Assembly: GCF_022682495.2 (NCBI RefSeq)
Contig: NW_026527489.1
Coordinates: 1-64,000 of the forward strand
Length of the DNA stretch: 64,000 nucleotides
Origin: Desmodus rotundus
Lineage: Eukaryota > Chordata > Mammalia > Chiroptera > Phyllostomidae
Direction: 5' to 3'
The translations under genes and the position numbers were made by a program. The notes beneath the pieces were generated by a model, which worked only from the letters and a program-made list of their open reading frames with translations, did no database searches and was not told the DNA's origin. Shown here in pieces: positions 1 to 9,174 of the stretch; position 1 is the first letter of the stretch; each line of letters begins with the position of its first letter.

Positions 1-124
1 CGCTGGGAGTGCTTCTGGGCAGTGTTCCCCAGGGGAAATCGCGTGGTCCTCTAGGTGGCAGGGAGGGCTCCTGTGTCCACGGACAGGTGCCCAGGGACCC
101 TGTGGAACTGCTGTGACCTCTAAA
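1..124. repeat. Partial unit 0: tail of a B half-unit
   Basis: This is the last 124 bp of a B half-unit truncated by the window edge. It holds the CTCF-like motif at 48-61 and the B-to-A linker. The next A half (unit 1) shares the rare CCCACAGATAGG variant with unit 19, so this tail probably belongs with the copy before unit 19. Confidence 0.95.
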
Positions 125-1529
125 GGGTGGGTCAGGTGAGCCAAGGGAGGTGTGTGCTTGGGAGCCTGAGTGCGCATGCGCGGCCCACAGATAGGCCCGA
201 AACGAGCCAGCCGCGGCTCGGAGAAAAGCCATCTCCTGGGGGCCTCCCCATGTTCTTCCACTCCTCAAGCGTGACCCCTTTACGGATGGAGGAAAAGGGG
301 GATCTTCGCAGTGGTGGGTTCGCGCCAGAGGGGTCTGCGGGTTTGCCTCCACGTACGCCAGGTGCCCGCACACCGGGCCCAGGTGTTTGAGCCCCGTGGA
401 GGCAGAGGGCTGCTTATTGCTGGATGCAAGTGTCCTGCGGGGTCAAGGAACGGCATGGGCACTCCCCGGGCCACACAGGGCACCGGGCCCTTAGAGAGTT
501 CCATGGGAAATCCCCCGCCCATGCCCCCAGTACCCAAGTCTGTCCTTAGCACACTGTCTGTGCGGGGCTGAAGGTACTGCTAGGCAGTGTGGCCTGTGGG
601 AAATCGTGCGGTCCTCTGAGTGGCAGGGAGGGCTGCTGTTTCCCCGAACAGGTGCGCAGGGACCCTGTAAAACAGCTGTGACCTCTCAAGGTGGGTCATG
701 TGACCCCTCAAGGGTGGGGCACGTGACCTCCCAAGGGTGGGTCAGGAGACCCCACAAGGGTGGGTCACGGGACCCCTCAAGGGTGGGTCACGAGACCCCT
801 CAAGGGTTGGTCACGTGACCCCAAAAGGGTAGGTCACGAGACCCCTCAAGGGTGGGTCACGTGACCCCTCAGGGGTGGGTCACGTGACCTCTCGGGAGTG
901 GGTCACGAGACCCCTCAGGGGTGGGTGACGTGACCCCTCAACAGTGGTTCAGGAGACACGTCAAGGGTGGGTCCCGTGACCCGAGGGAGGCTTGTGGTGG
1001 GGTGCCTGAGTGCGCACGCGCGGCCCGCTTATAGGCCGGAAATGAGCCAGCCGCGGTTCGGAGAAAAGCCATCTCCTGGGGGCCTCCCCATGTTCCTCCA
1101 CTCCTCAAGGAGGACCCCTTTACGGATGGAAGAAAAGGGGGATCTTCGCAGTGGAGGGTTCGGGCCAGAGGGGTCTGCGGGTTTGCCTGCACGTACGCCA
1201 GGTGCTCGCACAACGGGCCCAGGTGTTTGAGCCCCGTGGAGGCAGAGGGCTGCTTATTGCTGGATGATAGTGTCCTGCAGGGTTAAGGGACGGCGTGGGC
1301 ACTCCCAGGGCCACAGAGGGCACCTGGCCTTTAGAGAGTTCCCTGGAAAATTCCCCGCCCAGGCCCCTGGTCCACAAGTCTATCCTGCGTACAGTGTCTG
1401 TGCGAGGCTGGGAGTGCTTCTGGGCAGTGTTCCCCAGGGGAAATCGCGTGGTCCTCTAGGTGGCAGGGAGGGCTCCTGTGTCCACGGACAGGTGCCCAGG
1501 GACCCTGTGGAACTGCTGTGACCTCTAAA
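125..1529. repeat. Unit 1 (B type P), shortest minisatellite
   Basis: A half 125-689; minisatellite 690-940 (11 repeats, the lowest count in the window); B half 941-1529; CTCF-like motif 1453-1466; NRF1-like sites 171-182 (A) and 1011-1022 (B). The A half has CCCACAGATAGG in place of CCCACGTATAGG and CCCCCAGTACC in place of CCCCCGGTACC; both variants recur only in unit 19. Confidence 0.95.
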
Positions 1530-3071
1530 GGGTGGGTCAGGTGAGCCAAGGGAGGTGTGTGCTTGGGAGCCTGAGTGCGCATGCGCGGCCCACGTATAGG
1601 CCCGAAACGAGCCAGCCGCGGCTCGGAGAAAAGCCATCTCCTGGGGCCTCACCATGTTCTTCCACTCCTCAAGCGTGACCCCTTTACGGATGGAGGAAAA
1701 GGGGGATCTTCGCAGTGGTGGGTTCGCGCCAGAGGGGTCTGCGGGTTTGCCTCCACGTACGCCAGGTGCCCGCACACCGGGCCCAGGTGTTTGAGCCCCG
1801 TGGAGGCAGAGGGCTGCTTATTGCTGGATGCAAGTGTCCTGCGGGGTCAAGGAACGGCATGGGCACTCCCCAGGCCACACAGGGCACCGGGCCCTTAGAG
1901 AGTTCCATGGGAAATCCCCCGCCCATGCACCCGGTACCCAAGTCTGTCCTTAGCACACTGTCTGTGCGGGGCTGAAGGTACTGCTAGGCAGTGTGGCCTG
2001 TGGGAAATCGTGCGGTCCTCTGAGTGGCAGGGAGGGCTGCTGTTTTTCCGAACAGGTGCGCAGGGACCCTGTAAAACAGCTGTGACCTCTCAAGGTGGGT
2101 CATGTGACCCCTCAAGGGTGGGGCACGTGACCTCCCAAGGGTGGGTCAGGAGACCCCACAAGGGTGGGTCACGGGACCCCTCAAGGGTTGGTCACGTGAC
2201 CCCAAAAGGGTAGGTCACGAGACCCCTCAAGGGTGGGTCACGTGACCCCTCAGGGGTGGGTCACGAGACCCCTCAGGGGTGGGTCACGTGACCCCTCGGG
2301 AGTGGGTCACGAGACCCCTCAGGGGTGGGTCACGTGACCCCTCGGGAGTGGGTCACGAGACCCCTCAGTGGTGGGTCAGGTGATACCTCTGGAGTGGGTC
2401 ACGAGACCCCTCAGGGGTGGGTCACGTGACCCCTCCGGGGTGGCTCCCGTGACCCCTCAGGGGTGGGTGACGTGACCCCTCAACAGTGGTTCAGGAGACA
2501 CGTCAAGGGTGGGTCCCGTGACCCGAGGGAGGCTTGTGGTGGGGAGCCTGAGTGCGCACGCGCGGCCCGCTTATAGGCCCGAAATGAGCCAGCCGCGGCT
2601 CGGAGAAAAGCCATCTCCTGGGGGCCTCCCCATGTTCCTCCACTCCTCAAGGAGGACCCCTTTACGGATGGAAGAAAAGGGGGATCTTCGCAGTGGTGGG
2701 TTCCGGCCAGAGGCGTCTGCGGGTTTGCCTGCACGTACGCCAGGTGCTCGCACAACGGGCCCAGGTGTTTGAGCCCCGTGGAGGCAGAGGGCTGCTTATT
2801 GCTGGATGATAGTGTCCTGCAGGGTTAAGGGACGGCGTGGGCACTCCCAGGGCCACAGAGGGCACCTGGCCTTTAGAGAGTTCCCTGGAAAATTCCTCGC
2901 CCAGGCCCTTGGTCCACAAGTCTATCCTGGGTACAGTGTCTGTGCGAGGCTGGGAGTGCTTCTGGGCAGTGTTCCCCAGGGGAAATCGCGTGGTCCTCTA
3001 GGTGGCAGGGAGGGCTCCTGTGTCCACGGACAGGTGCCCAGGGACCCTGTGGAACTGGTGTGACCTCCAAA
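1530..3071. repeat. Unit 2 (B type Q)
   Basis: A half 1530-2093; minisatellite 2094-2482 (17 repeats); B half 2483-3071; CTCF-like motif 2995-3008. The A half has a four-G run (CTGGGGCCTCACC) where most copies have five, and shares CATGCACCCGG and TTTTTCCG with units 11 and 12. Confidence 0.95.
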
Positions 3072-3117
3072 GGGTGGGTCAGGTGAGCCAAGGGAGGTGT
3101 GTGCTTGGGAGCCTGAG

Positions 3118-3129
3118 TGCGCATGCGCG
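3118..3129. promoter_or_regulatory. NRF1-like palindrome of half-unit A (reference copy)
   Basis: TGCGCATGCGCG fits the NRF1 consensus YGCGCAYGCGCR at every position. It lies 46 bases after the start of every A half; unit 18 has a C-to-T change (TGCGCATGTGCG). A TATA-like GTATAGG follows about 10 bp downstream and a YY1-like core about 45 bp downstream, as in NRF1-driven CpG-island promoters. Binding and transcription are inferred from motif match only. Confidence 0.55.
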
Positions 3130-3174
3130 GCCCACGTATAGGCCCGAAACGAGCCAGCCGCGGCTCGGAGAAAA

Positions 3175-3181
3175 GCCATCT
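3175..3181 (-). promoter_or_regulatory. YY1-like core downstream of the NRF1 site (reference copy)
   Basis: GCCATCT reads AGATGGC on the minus strand, the core of the YY1 consensus AAGATGGCGGC. The 3' GGC of the full consensus is absent, so the match is partial. The same heptamer sits at the equivalent place in A and B halves, just after AGCCGCGGCT, a 10-bp palindrome. Confidence 0.3.
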
Positions 3182-3559
3182 CCTGGGGGCCTCCCCATGT
3201 TCTTCCACTCCTCAAGCGTGACCCCTTTACGGATGGAGGAAAAGGGGGATCTTCGCAGTGGTGGGTTCGCGCCAGAGGGGTCTGCGGGTTTGCCTCCACG
3301 TACGCCAGGTGCCCGCACACCGGGCCCAGGTGTTTGAGCCCCGTGGAGGCAGAGGGCTGCTTATTGCTGGATGCAAGTGTCCTGCGGGGTCAAGGAACGG
3401 CATGGGCACTCCCCGGGCCACACAGGGCACCGGGCCCTTAGAGAGTTCCATGGGAAATCCCCCGCCCATGCCCCCGGTACCCAAGTCTGTCCTTAGCACA
3501 CTGTCTGTGCGGGGCTGAAGGTACTGCTAGGCAGTGTGGCCTGTGGGAAATCGTGCGGT

Positions 3560-3573
3560 CCTCTGAGTGGCAG
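3560..3573 (+). promoter_or_regulatory. Degenerate CTCF-like position of half-unit A (reference copy)
   Basis: CCTCTGAGTGGCAG occupies the place that reads CCTCTAGGTGGCAG in B. The swap of AG to GA falls in the core of the CTCF consensus and should weaken or abolish binding. It recurs in the A halves, so the loss (or the gain in B) predates array expansion. Confidence 0.45.
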
Positions 3574-3636
3574 GGAGGGCTGCTGTTTCCCCGAACAGGT
3601 GCGCAGGGACCCTGTAAAACAGCTGTGACCTCTCAA

Positions 3637-4002
3637 GGTGGGTCATGTGACCCCTCAAGGGTGGGGCACGTGACCTCCCAAGGGTGGGTCAGGAGACCCC
3701 ACAAGGGTGGGTCACGGGACCCCTCAAGGGTGGGTCACGAGACCCCTCAAGGGTGGGTCACGTGACCCCTCAGGGGTGGGTCACGTGACCTCTCGGGAGT
3801 GGGTCACGTGACCCCTCGGGAGTGGGTCACGAGACCCCTCAGGGGTGGGTCACGTGACCCCTCGGGAGTGGGTCACGAGACCCCTCAGGGGTGGGTCACG
3901 TGATACCTCTGGAGTGGGTCACGAGACCCCTCAGGGGTGGGTCACGTGACCCCTCCGGGGTGGCTCCCGTGACCCCTCAGGGGTGGGTGATGTGACCCCT
4001 CA
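3637..4002. repeat. 23-bp minisatellite tract with repeated E-box palindromes (reference copy)
   Basis: There are sixteen 23-bp repeats. The typical repeat is GTGGG followed by TCACGTGACCCCTC and AGGG. By hand count this tract has seven CACGTG hexamers, five of them in GTCACGTGAC, and four CACGAG versions. CACGTG and CACGAG repeats largely alternate in the interior, making a 46-bp dimer. The edges are degenerate and nearly constant between units (CATGTG, GGCACGTG, CAGGAG and CACGGG at the left; GGCTCCCGTG and GTGACGTG or GTGATGTG at the right). Copy number differs from unit to unit. Confidence 0.95.
3755..3768. promoter_or_regulatory. Example E-box palindrome GGGTCACGTGACCC
   Basis: This is a perfect 14-bp palindrome containing GTCACGTGAC, the consensus form bound by USF1/2 and by the MiT/TFE family (TFEB/TFE3/MITF, CLEAR element). 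The same palindrome repeats in every minisatellite tract. The central CpG makes binding by many bHLH factors methylation-sensitive. The motif is seen; occupancy is inference. Confidence 0.5.
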
Positions 4003-4072
4003 ACAGTGGTTCAGGAGACACGTCAAGGGTGGGTCCCGTGACCCGAGGGAGACTTGTGGTGGGGAGCCTGAG

Positions 4073-4084
4073 TGCGCACGCGCG
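4073..4084. promoter_or_regulatory. NRF1-like palindrome of half-unit B (reference copy)
   Basis: TGCGCACGCGCG matches YGCGCAYGCGCR. It lies 70 bases into the B half and is kept in most B copies. In the V-type B halves of units 7, 15, 17, 25, 26 and 31 it reads TGCGCACTCGCG and no longer fits. Confidence 0.5.
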
Positions 4085-4514
4085 GCCCGCTTATAGGCCC
4101 GAAATGAGCCAGCCGCGGCTGGGAGAAAGGCCATCTCCTGGGGGCCTCCCCATGTTCCTCCACTCCTCAAGGAGGACCCCTTTACGGATGGAAGAAAAGG
4201 GGGATCTTCGCAGTGGTGGGTTCCGGCCAGAGGCGTCTGCGGGTTTGCCTGCACGTACGCCAGGTGCTCGCACAACGGGCCCAGGTGTTTGAGCCCCGTG
4301 GAGGCAGAGGGCTGCTTATTGCTGGATGATAGTGTCCTGCAGGGTTAAGGGACGGCGTGGGCACTCCCAGGGCCACAGAGGGCACCTGGCCTTTAGAGAG
4401 TTCCCTGGAAAATTCCTCGCCCAGGCCCTTGGTCCACAAGTCTATCCTGGGTACAGTGTCTGTGCGAGGCTGGGAGTGCTTCTGGGCAGTGTTCCCCAGG
4501 GGAAATCGCGTGGT

Positions 4515-4528
4515 CCTCTAGGTGGCAG
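4515..4528 (+). promoter_or_regulatory. CTCF-like motif of half-unit B (reference copy)
   Basis: CCTCTAGGTGGCAG differs from the CTCF core CCASYAGRKGGCRS only at the third base (T for A). It sits 77 bases before the next A half in every unit, always on the + strand: 42 copies, from 48-61 to 62614-62627. Only unit 28 differs, with CCTCTGGGTGGCAG. The match is strong by eye; occupancy is not shown. Confidence 0.6.
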
Positions 4529-4591
4529 GGAGGGCTCCTGTGTCCACGGACAGGTGCCCAGGGACCCTGTGGAACTGCTGTGACCTCTAAA

Positions 4592-6157
4592 GGGTGGGTC
4601 AGGTGAGCCAAGGGAGGTGTGTGCTTGGGAGCCTGAGTGCGCATGCGCGGCCCACGTATAGGCCCGAAACGAGCCAGCCGCGGCTCGGAGAAAAGCCATC
4701 TCCTGGGGGCCTCCCCATGTTCTTCCACTCCTCAAGCGTGACCCCTTTACGGATGGAGGAAAAGGGGGATCTTCGCAGTGGTGGGTTCGCGCCAGGGGGT
4801 TCTGCGGGTTTGCCTCCACGTACGCCAGGTGCCCGCACACCGGGCCCAGGTGTTTGAGCCCCGTGGAGGCAGAGGGCTGCTTATTGCTGGATGCAAGTGT
4901 CCTGCGGGGTCAAGGAACGGCATGGGCACTCCCCGGGCCACTCAGGGCACCGGGCCCTTAGAGAGTTCCATGGGAAATCCCCCGCCCATGCCCCCGGTAC
5001 CCAAGTCTGTCCTTAGCACACTGTCTGTGCGGGGCTGAAGGTACTGCTAGGCAGTGTGGCCTGTGGGAAATCGTGCGGTCCTCTGAGTGGCAGGGAGGGC
5101 TGCTGTTTCCCCGAACAGGTGCGCAGGGACCCTGTAAAACAGCTGTGACCTCTCAAGGTGGGTCATGTGACCCCTCAAGGGTGGGGCACGTGACCTCCCA
5201 AGGGTGGGTCAGGAGACCCCACAAGGGTGGGTCACGGGACCCCTCAAGGGTGGGTCACGAGACCCCTCAAGGGTTGGTCACGTGACCCCAAAAGTGTAGG
5301 TAACGAGACCCCTCAAGGGTGGGTCACGTGACCCCTCAGGGGTGGGTCACGTGACCCCTCGGGAGTGGGTCACGAGACCCCTCAGGGGTGGGTCACGTGA
5401 CCCCTCGGGAGTGGGTCACGAGACCCCTCAGGGGTGGGTCACGTGACCCCTCAGTGGTGGGTCACGTGATACCTCTGGAGTGGGTCACGAGACCCCTCAG
5501 GGGTGGGTCACGTGACCCCTCCGGGGTGGCTCCCGTGACCCCTCAGGGGTGGGTGATGTGACTCCTCAACAGTGGTTCAGGAGACACGTCAAGGGTGGGT
5601 CCCGTGACCCGAGGGAGGCTTGTGGTGGGGAGCCTGAGTGCGCACGCGCGGCCCGCTTATAGGCCCGAAATGAGCCAGCCGCGGCTCGGAGAAAAGCCAT
5701 CTCCTTGGGGCCTCCCCATGTTCCTCCACTCCTCAAGGAGGACCCCTTTACGGATGGAAGAAAAGGGGGATCTTCGCAGTGGTGGGTTCCGGCCAGAGGC
5801 GTCTGCGGGTTTGCCTGCACGTACGCCAGGTGCTCGCACAACGGGCCCAGGTGTTTGAGCCCCGTGGAGGCAGAGGGCTGCTTATTGCTGGATGATAGTG
5901 TCCTGCAGGGTTAAGGGACGGCGTGGGCACTCCCAGGGCCACAGAGGGCACCTGGCCTTTAGAGAGTTCCCTGGAAAATTCCTCGCCCAGGCCCTTGGTC
6001 CACAAGTCTATCCTGGGTACAGTGTCTGTGCGAGGCTGGGAGTGCTTCTGGGCAGTGTTCCCCAGGGGAAATCGCGTGGTCCTCTAGGTGGCAGGGAGGG
6101 CTCCTGTGTCCACGGTTAGGTGCCCAGGGACCCTGTGGAACTGCTGTGACCTCTAAA
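4592..6157. repeat. Unit 4 (B type S)
   Basis: A half 4592-5156; minisatellite 5157-5568 (18 repeats); B half 5569-6157; CTCF-like motif 6081-6094. Variants: A half CCAGGGGGTTCTGC, minisatellite AAAAGTGTAGGTAACGAG, B half CCACGGTTAGG. All recur in unit 14; the B-half variants also recur in unit 22. Confidence 0.95.
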
Positions 6158-7654
6158 GGGTGGGTCAGGTGAGCCAAGGGAGGTGTGTGCTTGGGAGCCT
6201 GAGTGCGCATGCGCGGCCCACGTATAGGCCCGAAACGAGCCAGCCGCGGCTCGGAGAAAAGCCATCTCCTGGGGGCCTCCCCATGTTCCTCCACTCCTCA
6301 AGCGTGACCCCTTTACGGATGGAGGAAAAGGGGGATCTTCGCAGTGGTGGGTTCGCGCCAGAGGGGTCTGCGGGTTTGCCTCCACGTACGCCAGGTGCCT
6401 GCACACCGGGCCCAGGTGTTTGAGCCCCGTGGAGGCAGAGGGCTGCTTATTGCTGGATGCAAGTGTCCTGCGGGGTCAAGGAACGGCATGGGCACTCCCC
6501 GGGCCACACAGGGCACCGGGCCCTTAGAGAGTTCCATGGGAAATCCCCCGCCCATGCCCCCGGTACCCAAGTCTGTCCTTAGCACACTGTCTGTGCGGGG
6601 CTGAAGGTACTGCTAGGCAGTGTGGCCTGTGGGAAATCGTGCGGTCCTCTGAGTGGCAGGGAGGGCTGCTGTTTCCCCGAACAGGTGCGCAGGGACCCTG
6701 TAAAACAGCTGTCACCTCTCAAGGTGGGTCATGTGACCCCTCAAGGGTGGGGCACGTGACCTCCCAAGGGTGGGTCAGGAGACCCCTCAAGGGTGGGTCA
6801 CGAGACCCCTCGGGAGTGGGTCACGAGACCCCTCACGGGTGGGTCCCGAGACCCCTCAAGGGTGGGTCACGTGACACCTCGGGAGTGGGTCACGAGACCC
6901 CTCAGGGGTGGGTCACGTGACCCCTCGGGAGTGGGTCACGAGACCCCTCAGGGGTGGGTCACGTGACCCCTCGGGAGTGGGTCACGAGACCCCTCAGGGG
7001 TGGGTCACGTGACCCCTCCGGGGTGGCTCCCGTGACCCCTCAGGGGTGGGTGACGTGACCCCTCAACAGTGGTTCAGGAGACACGTCAAGGGTGGTTCCC
7101 GTGACCTGAGGGAGGCTTGTGGTGGGGAGCCTGAGTGCGCACGCGCGGCCCGCTTAAAGGCCGGAAATGAGCCAGCCGCGGCTCGGAGAAAAGCCATCTC
7201 CTGGGGGCCTCCCCATGTTCCTCCACTCCTCAAGGAGGACCCCTTTACGGATGGAAGAAAAGGGGGATCTTCGCAGTGGTGGGTTCGGGCCAGAGCGGTC
7301 TGCGGGTTTGCCTGCACGTACGCCAGGTGCTCGCACAACGGGCCCAGGTGTTTGAGCCCCGTGGAGGCAGAGGGCTGCTTATTGCTGGATGATAGTGTCC
7401 TGCAGGGTTAAGGGACGGCGTGGGCACTCCCAGGGCCACAGAGGGCACCTGGCCTTTAGAGAGTTCCCTGGAAAATTCCCCGCCCAGGCCCCTGGTCCAC
7501 AAGTCTATCCTGCGTACAGTGTCTGTGCGAGGCTGGGAGTGCTTCTGGGCAGTGTTCCCCAGGGGAAATCGCGTGGTCCTCTAGGTGGCAGGGAGGGCTC
7601 CTGTGTCCACGGACAGGTGCCCAGGGACCCTGTGGAACTGCTGTGACCTCTAAA
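6158..7654. repeat. Unit 5 (B type T)
   Basis: A half 6158-6722; minisatellite 6723-7065 (15 repeats); B half 7066-7654; CTCF-like motif 7578-7591. The B half has GGTTCCCGTGACCTG and CTTAAAGGCCGG, shared with units 23 and 29. The A half has CTGTCACCTC in place of CTGTGACCTC. Near-identical to unit 23 (33719-35215). Confidence 0.95.
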
Positions 7655-9174
7655 GGGTGGGTCAGGTGAGCCAAGGGAGGTGTGTGCTTGGGAGCCTGAG
7701 TGCGCATGCGCGGCCCACGTATAGGCCCGAAACGAGCCAGCCGCGGCTCGGAGAAAAGCCATCTCCTGGGGGCCTCCCCATGTTCTTCCACTCCTCAAGC
7801 GTGACCCCTTTACGGATGGAGGAAAAGGGGGATCTTCGCAGTGGTGGGTTCACGCCAGAGGGGTCTGCGGGTTTGCCTCCACGTACGCCAGGTGCCCGCA
7901 CACCGGGCCCAGGTGTTTGAGCCCCGTGGAGGCAGAGGGCTGCTTATTGCTGGATGCAAGTGTCCTGCGGGGTCAAGGAACGGCATGGGCACTACCCGGG
8001 CCACACAGGGCACCGGGCCCTTAGAGAGTTCCATGGGAAATCCCCCGCCCATGCCCCCGGTACCCAAGTCTGTCCTTAGCACACTGTCTGTGCGGGGCTG
8101 AAGGTACTGCTAGGCAGTGTGGCCTGTGGGAAATCGTGCGGTCCTCTGAGTGGCAGGGAGGGCTGCTGTTTCCCCGAACAGGTGCGCAGGGACCCTGTAA
8201 AACAGCTGTGACCTCTCAAGGTGGGTCATGTGACCCCTCAAGGGTGGGGCACGTGACCTCCCAAGGGTGGGTCAGGAGACCCCACAAGGGTGGGTCACGG
8301 GACCCCTCAAGGGTGGGTCACGAGACCCCTCAAGGGTTGGTCACGTGACCCCAAAAGGGTAGGTCACGAGACCCCTCAAGGGTGGGTCACGTGACCCCTC
8401 AGGGGTGGGTCACGTGACCCCTCAGAGGTGGGTCACGTGACCCCTCGGGAGTGGGTCACGAGACCCCTCAGGGGTGGGTCACGTGATACCTCTGGAGTGG
8501 GTCACGAGACCCCTCAGGGGTGGGTCACGTGACCCCTCCGGGGTGGCTCCCGTGACCCCTCAGGGGTGGGTGACGTGACCCCTCAACAGTGGTTCAGGAG
8601 ACACGTCAAGGGTGGGTCCCGTGACCCGAGGGAGGCTTGTGGTGGGGTGCCTGACTGCGCACGCGCGGCCCGCTTATAGGCCCGAAATGAGCCAGCCGCG
8701 GCTCGGAGAAAAGCCATCTCCTGGGGGCCTCCCCATGTTCCTCCACTCCTCAAGGAGGACCCCTTTACGGATGGAAGAAAAGGGGTATCTTCGCAGTGGA
8801 GGGTTCGGGCCAGAGGGGTCTGCGGGTTTGCCTGCACGTACGCCAGGTGCTCGCACAACGGGCCCAGGTGTTTGAGCCCCGTGGAGGCAGAGGGCTGCTT
8901 ATTGCTGGATGATAGTGTCCTGCAGGGTTAAGGGACGGCGTGGGCACTCCCAGGGCGACAGAGGGCACCTGGCCTTTAGAGAGTTCCCTGGAAAATTCCC
9001 CGCCCAGGCCCCTGGTCCACAAGTCTATCCTGCGTACAGTGTCTGTGCGACGCTGGGAGTGCTTCTGGGCAGTGTTCCCCAGGGGAAATCGCGTGGTCCT
9101 CTAGGTGGCAGGGAGGGCTCCTGTGTCCACGGACAGGTGCCCAGGGACCCTGTGGAACTGCTGTGACCTCTAAA
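7655..9174. repeat. Unit 6 (B type U)
   Basis: A half 7655-8219; minisatellite 8220-8585 (16 repeats); B half 8586-9174; CTCF-like motif 9098-9111. The A half has GGTTCACGCC and CACTACCCGGG; the B half has GGGGTATCTT and GCGACGCTGG. Near-identical to units 16 and 24; unit 30 is its A-less relative. Confidence 0.95.

Larger units (their letters stand above)
3072..4591. repeat. Unit 3 (B type R), used as reference unit
   Basis: A half 3072-3636; minisatellite 3637-4002 (16 repeats); B half 4003-4591; CTCF-like motif 4515-4528. At 1520 bp this is the modal length. It appears equivalent to units 13 (18405-19924) and 20 (29182-30701). Its motifs are annotated separately as the reference for all units. 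Confidence 0.96.

Noticed and set aside
606..818. A frame across the minisatellite giving a repetitive Gly-Ser-Arg-Asp-Pro peptide, like a low-complexity repeat protein
   Set aside because: The repeat length of 23 is not a multiple of three, so the peptide period is 23 residues over 69 bp and breaks with each single-repeat change. It lacks a conserved start or end.
690..940. CRISPR-like array in the minisatellite
   Set aside because: The 23-bp repeats are contiguous with no unique spacers, and there are no cas genes. It is a minisatellite in a eukaryotic satellite.
3301..3420. Poly(A) signal or exon structure for a repeat-encoded transcript
   Set aside because: No AATAAA or ATTAAA was found on either strand in the reference unit, and GT/AG pairs are too common in this composition to support splicing.
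3072..4591. Telomere-like or G-quadruplex repeats
   Set aside because: No TTAGGG arrays. G runs are mostly GGG or GGGG separated by C-rich segments that favour hairpins; I saw no stretch with four clean G runs at close spacing that stood out.
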